Source of the DNA: Symsagittifera roscoffensis
Lineage: Eukaryota; Xenacoelomorpha; Acoela; Convolutidae
DNA length: 64,000 nt
Direction of reading: 5' to 3'
Assembly: GCF_963678635.1 (NCBI RefSeq)
Contig: NC_087064.1
Coordinates: forward strand, 44,563,346-44,627,345
Position numbers and translations under genes: made by a program. The notes under the pieces were generated by a model. That model searched no databases. It saw nothing but the letters and a program-made list of their open reading frames with translations, and had not been told where the DNA came from. Shown here one piece after another: positions 12,467 to 24,000 of the stretch; positions within the stretch are counted from its first letter, which is position 1; each line of letters opens with the position of its first letter.

Positions 12467-14224
12467 CGACCCTGTTCGACTCATGATTCGACCCTGTTCC
12501 ACCCACGATTCGATCCTGTTCGACTCATGACTCGACCCTGTTCCACTCATGATTCGACCCTGTTCGACTCTTGATTCGACCCTGTCCGACTCATGATTCG
12601 ACCCTGTTCGACTCATGATTCGACCCCGTTGCACTCATGATTCCACCCTCTTCGACTCATTATTTCACCCTGTTCAGCTCATGATTCGACCCTGTGCGAC
12701 TCATTATTCGACACTGTTCGACTCATGATTCGACCCTGTTCGACTCATGATTCGACCATGATCGACACATGATTCGACCCTGTTCGACTCATGATTCGAT
12801 CCTGTTCGACTTTTGATTCGACCAAGATCGACTCATGATTCGACCCTGTTCGACTCATGATTCGACCCTGTTCCACTCATGATTCGACCCTGTTCGACTC
12901 ATGATTCGACCCTGTTCCACCCATGATTCGATCCTGTTCGACTCATGATTCGACCCTGTTCGACTCATGATTTGACCCTGTTCCACTCATGATTCGACCC
13001 TGTTGCACTCATGATTAGACCCTCTTCGACTTATGATTCGACTCTGGTCGACTCATGATTCGACTCTGTTCCACTCATGATTCCACCCTGTTCGACTCAT
13101 GATTTCACCCTGTTCGACTCATGATTCGACCATGTTCGATCTCATGATTCGACCCTGTTCGACTCACGATTCGACCATGATCGACTCATGATTCTACCCG
13201 GTTCGACTCATGATTCGACCCTGTTCCACCCACGATTCGATCCTGTTCGACTCATGACTCGACCCTGTTCCACTCATGATTCGACCCTGTTCGACTCTTG
13301 ATTCGACCCTGTCCGACTCATGATTCGACCCTGTTCGACTCATGATTCGACCCCGTTGCACTCATGATTCCACCCTCTTCGACTCATTATTTCACCCTGT
13401 TCAGCTCATGATTCGACCCTGTGCGACTCATTATTCGACACTGTTCGACTCATGATTCGACCCTGTTCGACTCATGATTCGACCATGATCGACACATGAT
13501 TCGACCCTGTTCGACTCATGATTCGACCCTGTTCGACTTTTGATTCGACCAAGATCGACTCGTGATTCGACCCTGTTCGACTCATGATTCGACCCTGTTC
13601 CACTCATGATTCGACCCTGTTCGACTCATGATTCGACCCTGTTCCACTCATGATTCGACCCTGTTCGAATCATGATTCGAGCCTGTTCGACTCTTGATTC
13701 GACCCTGTTCGACTCATGATTCGACCCTGTTGCACTCATGAATCGACACTGTTGCACTCATGATTCGACCCTCTTCGACTTATGATTCGACTCTGGTCGA
13801 CTCATGGTTCGACGCGGTTCGACTCATGATTCGACTCTGTTCCACTCATGATTCCACCCTGTTCGACTCATGATTTCATCCTGTTCGACTCATGATTCGA
13901 CCATGTTCGATCTCATGATTCGACCCTGTTCGACTTATGATTCGACCCTGTTCGACTCACGATTCGACCATGATCGACTCATGATTCGACCCTGTTCGAC
14001 TCATGATTCGACCCTGTTCCACCCATGATTCGATCCTGTTTGACTCATGACTCGACCCTGTTCCACTCATGATTCGCCCCTGTTCGACTCTTGATTCGAC
14101 CCTGTCCGACTCATGATTCGACCCTGTTCGACTCATGATTCGACCCCGTTGCACTCATGATTCGACCCTCTTCGACTTATGATTCGACTCTGGTCGACTC
14201 ATGGTTCGACCCGGTTCGACTCAT
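12467..14224. repeat. 749-bp and 397-bp higher-order repeats
   Basis: The marker CTCTGGTCGACTC at 12,293, 13,042, 13,791 and 14,188 gives steps of 749, 749 and 397 bp, all n x 22 + 1. The rare segment CATTATTTCACCCTGTTCAG is shared by 10,562, 12,657 and 13,384, which ties these blocks to the 926-bp duplication upstream. The ACCATGATCGACACATG variant is at about 12,759 and 13,487. This is the last stretch where the 23-bp CGATCTCATG monomer occurs regularly. Confidence 0.85.
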
Positions 14225-15560
14225 GATTGGAACTTGTTCGACTCATGATTCGACCCTGCTCGACACATGATTTCACCCTGTTCAACTCTTGATTCGACCC
14301 TGTGCGACTCATTATTCGACACTGTTCGACTCATGATTCGACCCTGTTCGACTCATGATTCGACCATGATCGACTCATGATTCGACCCTGTTCGACTCAT
14401 GATTCGACCCTGTTCCACTCATGATTCGACCCTGTTCGACTCATGATTCGACCATGTTCGATCTCATGATTCGACCCTGTTCGACTCATGATTCGACCCT
14501 GTTCGACTCATGATTCGACCATGATCGACTCATGATTCGACCCTGTTCGACTCATGATTCGACCCTGTTCCACCCATGATTCGATCCTGCTCGACTCATG
14601 ATTCGACCCTGTTCCACTCATGATTCGACCCTGTTCGACTCATGATTGGACCCTGTTCGACTCATGATTCGACCCTGCTCGACTCATGATTGGGACTTGT
14701 TCGACTCATGATTCGACCCTGCTCGACACATGATTTCACCCTGTTCAACTCATGATTCGACCCTGTGCGACTCATTATTCGACACTGTTGGACTCATGAT
14801 TCGACCCTGTTCGACTCATGATTCGACCATGATCGACTCATGATTCGACCCTGTTCGACTCATGATTCGACCATGATCGACTCATGATTCGACCCTGTTC
14901 GACTCATGATTCGACCCTGTTCCACCCATGATTCGATCCTGTTCGACTCATGACTCGACCCTGTTCCACTCATGATTCGACCCTGTTCGACTCATGTTTC
15001 GACCCTGTTCCACCCATGATTCGATCCTGTTCGACTCATGATTCGACCCTGTTCCACTCATGATTCGACCCTGTTCGACTCATGATTGGACCCTGTTCGA
15101 CTCATGATTCGACCCTGCTCGACTCATGATTGGAACTTGTTCGACTCATGATTCGACCCTGCTCGACACATGATTTCACCCTGTTCAACTCATGATTCGA
15201 CCCTGTGCGACTCATTATTCGACACTGTTCGACTCATGATTCGACCCTGTTCGACTCATGATTCGACCATGATCGACTCATGATTCGACCCTGTTCGACT
15301 CATGATTCGATCATGATCGACTCATGATTCGACCCTGTTCGACTCATGATTCGACCCTGTTCCACTCATGATTCGTCCCTGTTCGAATCATGATTCGACC
15401 CTGTTCGAATCATGATTCGACCCTGTTCGACTCATGATTCGACTCTGTTCCACTCTTGATTCCACCCTGTTCGACTCATGATTTCACCCTGTTCGACTCA
15501 TGGTTCGACCCTGTTCGACTCATGATTCGACCCTGTTCGACTTATGATTCGACTCTGGTC
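14225..15560. repeat. three copies of a 440-463-bp repeat
   Basis: The distinctive monomer TGGAACTTGTTCG (TGGGACTTG in the middle copy) is at 14,228, 14,691 and 15,131, steps of 463 and 440 bp (21 monomers plus one base, and 20 monomers). It is followed in each copy by CCCTGCTCGACACATG, GTTCAACTC, GTGCGACTCATTATTCG and ACCATGATCGACTC. The block is bounded on the right by the marker ACTCTGGTCGACTCATGG near 15,553. Confidence 0.87.
15383..15420. other. two perfect 16-bp palindromes 22 bp apart
   Basis: TCGAATCATGATTCGA at 15,383-15,398 and 15,405-15,420 is its own reverse complement. The ordinary monomer has the same palindrome with one mismatched pair (C for A at the fifth base). Other perfect copies include 5,334-5,349. 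It could extrude only a tiny hairpin and no protein site is claimed. Confidence 0.8.
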
Positions 15561-16531
15561 GACTCATGGTTCGACCCGGTTCGACTCATGATTCGACTCT
15601 GTTCCACTCATGATTCCATCCTGTTCGACTCATGATTTCACCCTATTCGACTCATGATTCGACCATGTTCGATCTCATGATTCGACCCTGTTCGACTCAT
15701 GATTCGACCCTGTTCGACTCATGATTCGACCATGATCGACTCATGATTCGACCCTGTTCGAATCATGATTCGACCCTGTTCCACCCATGATTCGATCCTG
15801 TTCGACTCATGATTCGACCCTGTTCCACTCATGATTCGACCCTGTTCGACTCATGATTGGACTCCGTTCGACTCTTGATACGACCCTGTTCGACTCATGA
15901 TTGGACCCTGTTCGACTCATGATTCGACCCTGCTCGACTCATGATTTCACCCTGTTCAACTCATGATTCGACCCTCTGCGACTCATTATTCGACCCTGTT
16001 CGACTCATGATTCGACCATGATCGACTCATGATTCGACCCTGTTCGACTCATGATTCGACCCTGTTGCACTCATGATTCGACCCTGTTCGACTCATGATT
16101 CGACCCTGTTCCACTCATGATTTGACCCTGTTCGAATCATGATTCGACCCTGTTCGACTCATGATTCGACCCGGTTCGACTCATGATTCGACTCTGTTCC
16201 ACTCTTGATTCCACCCTGTTCGACTCATGATTTCACCCTGTTCGACTCATGGTTCGACCCTGTTCGACTCATGATTCGACCCTGTTCGACTCATGATTCA
16301 ACCATGATCGACTCATGATTCGACCCTGTTCGACTCAAGATTCGACTCTGTTCCACTCATGATTCGACCCTGTTCGACTCATGATTCGACCCTGTTCCAC
16401 TCATGATTCGACCCTGTTCGACTCATGATTCGACTCCGTTCGACTGTTGATACGACCCTGTTCGACTCATGATTCGACCCTGTTCCACTCATGATTCGAC
16501 CCGGTTCGACTTATGATTCGACTCTGGTCGA
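15561..16531. repeat. mixed monomers between two repeat families
   Basis: This stretch holds 22-bp monomers of both the preceding kind (CGATCTCATG at about 15,670, GATTGGACTCCG near 15,857) and the kind that dominates from 16.5 kb (TTCCACTCTTGATTCC near 15,447 and 16,198). No block longer than a few monomers is obviously doubled. It reads as a junction between families formed by unequal exchange. No other content was seen. Confidence 0.75.
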
Positions 16532-17380
16532 CTCATGGTTCGACCCGGTTTGACTCATGATTCGACTCTGTTCCACTCATGGTTCCACCCTGTTCGACTT
16601 ATCATTTCACCCTGTTCGACTCATGATTCGACCCTGTTCGACTCATGATTCGCCCTATTCGACTCATGATTCGACTCTGTTCGACTCATAATTCGACCAT
16701 GATCGACTCATGTTTCGACCCTGTTCGACTCATGTTTCGACCCTGTTCCATTCATGATTCGACCCTGTTCGACTCATGATTCGACCCTGTTCCACTCATG
16801 ATTCGACCTTGTTCGACTCATGATTCGACCCTGTTCGACTCATGGTTCGACCCTGTTCGACTCATGATTCGACCCTGTTCGACTCATGTTTCGACCCAGT
16901 TCCACTCATGATTCGACCCTGTTCGACTCATGATTCGACCCTGTTCGACTCATGTTTCGACCCAGTTCCACTCATGGTTCGACCCGGTTCGACTCATGAT
17001 TCGACTCTGTTCCACTCATGGTTCCACCCTGTTCGACTTATCATTTCACCCTGTTCGACTCATGATTCGACCCTGTTCGACTCATGATTCGCCCTATTCG
17101 ACTCATGATTCGACCCTGTTCGACTCATGATTCGACCATGATCGACTCATATTTCGACCCTGTTCGACTCATGTTTCGATCCTGTTCCATTCATGATTCG
17201 ACCCTGTTCGACTCATGATTCGACCCTGTTCCACTCATGATTCGACCTTGTTCGACTCATGATTCGACCCTGTTCGACTCATGGTTCGACCCTGTTCGAC
17301 TCATGATTCGACCCTGTTCGACTCATGTTTCGACCCAGTTCCACTCATGATTCGACCCTGTTCGACTCATGATTCGACCC
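16532..17380. repeat. tandem duplication of 439 bp
   Basis: CTCATGGTTCGACCCGG begins at 16,532 and recurs at 16,971; ATCATTTCACC recurs at 16,601 and 17,040; TTTCGACCCAG recurs at 16,889 and 17,328; all are 439 bp apart. The step is 20 monomers minus one base, and both copies carry the same one-base loss in GATTCGCCCTATTCG. The shared deletion shows that it arose before the duplication. Confidence 0.88.
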
Positions 17381-18102
17381 TGTTCAACTCATGATTCGAC
17401 CCTGTTCGATTCATGATTCGACCCTGTTCCACTCATGATTCGACCCTGTTAGACTCATGATTCGACCATGTTCGATCTCATGATTCGACCCTGTTCGACT
17501 CATGATTCGACCCTGTTCGACTCATGATTCGACCATGATCGACTTATGATTCGACCCTGTTCGACTCATGATTCGACCCTGTTCCACTCATGGTTCCACC
17601 CTCTTCGACTCATAATTTCACCCTGTTCAACTCATGATTCGACCCTGTTCGACTCATGATTCGACACTGTTCGACTCATGATTCGACCCTGTTCGACTCA
17701 TGATTCGACCATGATCGACTCATGATTCGACCCTGTTCGACTCATGATTCGACCCTGTTCCACTCATGATTCGACCCTGTTCGACTCATGATTCGACCCT
17801 GTTCCACACATGATTCGACCCTGTTCGACTCATGATTCGACCCTGTTCGACTCATGATTCGACCCGGTTCGACTCATGATTCGACTCTGTTCCACTCTTG
17901 ATTCCACCCTGTTCGACTCATGATTTCACCCTGTTCGACTCATGATTCGACCCTGTTCAACTCATGATTCGACCCTGTTCGACTCATGATTCGACCCTGT
18001 TCGACTCATGATTCAACCATGGTCAACTCATGATTCGACCCTGTTCGACTCATGATTCGACCCTGTTCCACTCATGATTCGACCCTGTTCGACTCATGAT
18101 TC
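17381..18102. repeat. unordered monomers with one 23-bp CGATCTCATG unit
   Basis: The stretch contains standard 22-bp monomers with common variants. An isolated CGATCTCATG 23-bp monomer near 17,473 matches the family typical of the first 14 kb. No repeated block above the monomer was established. No gene or site was seen. Confidence 0.7.
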
Positions 18103-19108
18103 GACCATGTTCCACTCATGATTCGACCCTGTTCGACTCATGATTCGACTCTGTTCGACTCTTGATTCGACCCTGTTCGACTCATGATTCGACCCTGTTC
18201 GACTCATGATTCAACCCTGTTCCACTCATGATTCGACCCTGTTCGACTTATGATTCGACTCTGGTCGACTCATGGTTCGACCCGGTTCGACTCATGATTG
18301 GACTCTGTTCCACTCATGGTTCCACCCTGTTCGACTCATCATTTCACCCTGTTCGACTCATGATTCGACCCTGTTCGACTCATGATTCGACCCTGTTTGA
18401 CTCATGATTCGACCCTGTTCGACTCATGATTCGACCATGGTCGACTCATGATTCGACCCTGTTCGACTCATGTTTCGACCCTGTTCCATTCATGATTCGA
18501 CCCTGTTCGACTCATGATTCGACCATGTTCCACTCATGATTCGACCCTGTTCGACTCATGATTCGACTCTGTTCGACTTTTGATTCGACCCTGTTCGACT
18601 CATGATTCGACCCTGTTCGACTCATGATTCAACCCTGTTCCACTCATGATTCGACCCTGTTCGACTTATGATTCGACTCTGGTCGACTCATGGTTCGACC
18701 CGGTTCGACTCATGATTGGACTCTGTTCCACTCATGGTTCCACCCTGTTCGACTCATCATTTCACCCTGTTCGACTCATGATTCGACCCTGTTCGACTCA
18801 TGATTCGACCCTGTTTGACTCATGATTCGACCCTGTTCGACTCATGATTCGACCATGGTCGACTCATGATTCGACCCTGTTCGACTCATGTTTCGACCCT
18901 GTTCCATTCATGATTCGACCCTGTTCGACTCATGATTCGACCATGTTCCACTCATGATTCGACCCTGTTCGACTCATGATTCGACTCTGTTCGACTTTTG
19001 ATTCGACCCTGTTCGACTCATGATTCGACCCTGTTCGACTCATGATTCAACCCTGTTCCACTCATGATTCGACCCTGTTCGACTTATGATTCGACTCTGG
19101 TCGACTCA
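18103..19108. repeat. 418-bp repeat, two full copies and a partial third
   Basis: GACCATGTTC is at 18,103, 18,521 and 18,939, exactly 418 bp (19 monomers) apart. TTCGACTTTTGATTCG, CATGGTTCCACC, TCATCATTTCACC, ACCATGGTCGAC and TTTCGACCCTGTTCCATTC recur in the same order. The third copy stops near 19,108, where GGTCGACTCATGATTCG replaces GGTCGACTCATGGTTCG. The first copy differs at CTCTTGATT against CTTTTGATT near 18,160. Confidence 0.9.
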
Positions 19109-22100
19109 TGATTCGACCCTGTTCGACTCATGATTCGACCCTGTTTGACTCATGATTTGACCCTGTTCGACTCATGATTCGACCATGATCGACTCATGAT
19201 TCGACCCTGTTCGACTCATGTTTCGACCCTGTTCCATTCATGATTCGACCCTGTTCGACTCATGATTCGACCCTGTTCCACTCATGATTCGAACTTGTTC
19301 GACTCATGACTCGACCCTGTTCGACTCATGATTCGACCCTGTTCGACTCATGATTGGACCCTGTTCGACTCATGTTTCGACCCAGTTCCAATCATGATTC
19401 GACTCTGTTCCACTCTTGATTCCACCCTGTTCGACTCATGATTTCACCCTGATCGACTCATGATTCGACCCTGTTCGACTCATGATTCGACCCTGTTCGA
19501 CTCATGATTCGACCCGGTTCGACTCATGATTCGACTCTGTTCCACTCTTGATTCACCCTGTTCGACTCATGATTTCACCCTGTTCGACTCAAGATTCGAC
19601 CCTGTTCGACTCATGATTCGACCCTGTTCGACTCATGATTCGACCCTGTTCGACTCATGATTCAACCATGGTCGACTCATGATTCGACCCTGTTCGACTC
19701 ATGATTCGACCCTGTTCCACTCATGATTCGACCCTGCTCGACTCATGATTCGACCATGTTCCACTCTTGATTCCACCCTGTTCGACTCATGATTCGACCC
19801 TGTTCGACTCATGATTCGACCCTGTTCCACTCATGATTCGACTCTGTTCGACTCATGATTCGACCCTGTTCCACACATGATTCGACCCTGTTCGACTCAT
19901 GATTCGACCCTGTTCGACTCATGATTCGACCCGGTTCGACTCATGATTCGACTCTGTTCCACTCTTGATTGCACCCTGTTCGACTCATGATTTCACCCTG
20001 TTCGACTCATGATTCGACCCTGTTCGACTCATGATTCGACCCTGTTCGACTCATGATTCGACCCTGTTCGACTCATGATTCAACCATGGTCAACTCATGA
20101 TTCGACCCTGTTCGACTCATGATTCGACCCTGTTCCACTCATGATTCGACCCTGTTCGACTCATGATTCGACCATGTTCCACTCATGATTCGACCCTGTT
20201 CGACTCATGATTCGACTCTGTTCGACTCTTGATTCGACCCTGTTCGACTCAAGATTCGACTCATGATTCGACCCTGTTCGACTCATGTTTCGACCCTGTT
20301 CCATTCATGATTCGACCCTGTTCGACTCATGATTCGACCCTGTTCCACTCATGATTCGAACTTGTTCGACTCATGACTCGACCCTGTTCGACTCATGATT
20401 CGACCCTGTTCGACTCATGATTGGACCCTGTTTGACTCATGCTTCGACCCAGTTCCAATCATATTTCGACTCTGTTCCACTCTTGATTCCACCCTGTTCG
20501 ACTCATGATTTCACCCTGTTCGACTCATGATTCGACCCTGTTCGACTCATGATTCGACCCTGTTCGACTCATGATTCGACCCGGTTCGACTCATGATTCG
20601 ACTCTGTTCCACTCTTGATTCACCCTGTTCGACTCATGATTTCACCCTGTTCGACTCATGATTCGACCCTGTTCGACTCATGATTCGACCCTGTTCGACT
20701 CATGATTCGACCCTGTTCGACTCATGATTCAACCATGGTCGACTCATGATTCGACCCTGTTCCACTCATGATTCGACCCTGCTCGACTCATGATTCGACC
20801 ATGTTCCACTCTTGATTCCACCCTGTTCGACTCATGATTTCACCCTCTTCGACTCATGACTCTGTTCGACTCTTGATTCGACCCTGTTCGACTCATGATT
20901 CGACCCTGTTCGACTCATGATTCGACCCTGTTCGACTCATGTTTCGACCCTGTTCCATTCATGATTCGACCCTGTTCGATTCATGATTCGACCCTGTTCC
21001 ACTCATGATTCGAACTTGTTCGACTCATGACTCGACCCTGTTCGACTCATGATTCGACCCTGTTCGACTCATGATTGGACCCTGTTCGACTCATGATTCG
21101 ACCCTGTTCCACTCATGATTCGACCCTGCTCGACTCATGATTCGACCATGTTCCACTCTTGATTCCACCCTGTTCGACTCATGATTTCACCCTGTTCGAC
21201 TCATGATTCGACACTGTTCGACTCATGATTCGACCCTGTTCGACTCATGATTCGACCCGGTTCGACTCATGATTCGACTCTGTTCCACTCTTGATTCGAC
21301 CATAATCCACTCATGATTCGACCCTGTTCGACTCATGATTCGACTCTGTTCGACTCTTGATTCGACCCTGTTCGTCTGATGATTCGACCCTGTTCCACTT
21401 ATGATTCGACCCTGTTCGACTCATGATTCGACTCTGTTCGACTCTTGATTCGACCCTGTTCGTCTGATGATTTGACCCTGTTCGACTCATGATTCGACTC
21501 TGATCCACTCATGATTCCACCCTGTTCGACTCATGATTTCACCCTGTTGGACTCTTGATTCGACCCTGTTCGACTCATGATTCGACCCTGTTCGACTCAT
21601 GATTCGACCCTGTTCCACACATGATTCGACCCTGTTCGACTCATGATTCGACCCTGTTCGACTCATGATTCGACCCGGTTCGACTCATGATTCGACTCTG
21701 TTCCACTCTTGATTCCACCCTGTTCGACTCATGATTTCACCCTGTTCGACTCTTGATTCGACCCTGTTCGACTCATGATTCGACCCTGTTCGACTCATGA
21801 TTCGACCCTGTTCGACTCATGATTCAACCATGGTCAACTCATGATTCGACCCTGTTCGACTCATGATTCGACCCTGTTCCACTCATGATTCGACCCTGTT
21901 CGACTCATGATTCGACCATGTTCCACTCATGATTCGACCCTGTTCGACTCATGATTCGACTCTGTTCGATTCTTGATTCGACCCTGTTCGACTCATGATT
22001 CGACCCTGTTCGACTCATGATTCAACCCTGTTCCACTCATGATTCGACCCTGTTCGACTTATGATTCGACTCTGGTCGACTCATGCTTCGACCCGGTTCG

Positions 22101-24000
22101 ACTCATGATTCGACTCTGTTCCACTCATGGTTCCACCCTGTTCGACTCATCATTTCACCCTGTTCGACTCATGATTCGACTCTGTTCGACTCATGATTCG
22201 ACCCTGTTTGACTCATGATTCGACCCAGTTCGACTCATGATTCGACCATGATCGACTCATGATTCGACCCTGTTCGACTCATGTTTCGACCCTGTTCCAT
22301 TCATGATTCGACCCTGTTCGACTCATGATTCGACCCTGTTCCACTCATGATTCGAACTTGTTCGACTCATGACTCGACCCTGTTCGACTCATGATTCGAC
22401 CATGATCGACTCATGATTCAACCCTGTTCGACTCATGTTTCGACCCTGTTCCATTCACGATTCGACCCTGTTCGACTCATGATTCGACCCTGATCCACTC
22501 ATGATTCGAACTTGTTCGACTCATGACTCGACCCTGTTCGACTCATGATTCGACCCTGTTCGACTCATGATTGGACCCTGTTCGACTCATGATTCGACCC
22601 TGTTCGACTCATGATTCGACCCTGTTCGACTCATGATTCGACCCTGTTCCACTCATGATTCGAACTTGTTCGACTCATGACTCGACCCTGTTCGACTCAT
22701 GATTTCACCCTGTTCGACTCATGATTCGACCCTGTTCGACTCATGATTCGACCCTGTTCGACTCATGATTCGACCCGGTTCGACTCATGATTCGACTCTG
22801 TTCCACTCTTGATTCACCCTGTTCGACTCATGATTTCACCCTGTTCGACTCATGATTCGACCCTGTTCGACTCATGATTCGACCCTGTTCCACTCTTGAT
22901 TCACCCTGTTCGACTCATGATTTCACCCTGTTCGACTCATGATTCGACCCTGTTCGACTCATGATTCAACCATGGTCGACTCATGATTCGACCCTGTTCG
23001 ACTCATGATTCGACCCTGTTCCACTCATGATTCGACCCTGCTCGACTCATGATTCGACCATGTTCCACTCTTGATTCCACCCTGTTCGACTCATGATTTC
23101 ACCCTGTTCGACTCATGATTCGACACTGTTCGACTCATGATTCGACCCTGTTTGACTCATGATTCGACCCGGTTTGACTCATGATTCGACTCTGTTCCAC
23201 TCTTGATTCGACCATGTTCCACTCATGATTCGACCCTATTCGACTCATGATTCGACTCTGTTCGACTCTTGATTCGACCCTGTTCGACTCATGATTCGAC
23301 CCTGTTCGACTCATGATTCAACCCTGTTCCACTCATGATTCGACCTTGTTCGACTTATGATTCGACTCTGGTCGACTCATGGTTCGACCCGGTTCGACTC
23401 ATGATTCGACTCTGTTCCACTCATGGTTCCACCCTGTTCGACTCATCATTTCACCCTGTTCGACTCATGATTCGACCCTGTTCGACTCATGATTCGACCC
23501 TGTTTGACTCATGATTCGACCCTGTTCGACTCATGATTCGACCATGATCGACTCATGATTCGACCCTGTTCGACTCATGTTTCGACCCTGTTCCATTCAT
23601 GATTCGACCCTGTTCGACTCATGATTCGACCCTGTTCCACTCATGATTCGAACTTGTTCGACTCATGACTCGACCCTGTTCGACTCATGATTCGACCCTG
23701 TTCGACTCATTATTGGACCCTGTTCGACTCATGTTTCGACCCAGTTCCAATCATGATTCGACTCTGTTCCACTCTTGATTCCACCCTGTTCGACTCATGA
23801 TTTCACCCTGTTCGACTCATGATTCGACCCTGTTCGACTAATGATTCGACCCTGTTCGACTCATGATTCGACCCGGTTCGACTCATGATTCGACTCTGTT
23901 CCACTCTTGATTCACCCTGTTCGACTCATGATTTCACCCTGTTCGACTCATGATTCGACCCTGTTCGACTCATGATTCGACCCTGTTCGACTCATGATTC
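19109..24000. repeat. mosaic of repeated blocks, 16.5-27-kb family
   Basis: Recurring cassettes here are TTTCGACCCTGTTCCATTC with GAACTTGTTCGACTCATGAC (near 19,220, 20,290, 20,940, 22,270, 22,440 and 23,580), ATTGGACCC with TTTCGACCCAGTTCC, ACCATGGTCGACTC, and TTCCACTCTTGATTC. Several units have a one-base loss (CTTGATTCACCCTG near 19,550, 20,620, 22,810 and 23,908). A 12-bp half-unit is present near 20,250. Cassettes occur in varying order, so no single period covers the stretch. It holds no gene. Confidence 0.85.
20249..20272. other. half-monomer deletion
   Basis: CTCAAGATTCGACTCATG lacks the 10-bp half of one unit. The flanking variant (CTCAAG) differs from the copies at 1,234 and 4,621, so this is likely a separate event. 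Confidence 0.8.
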
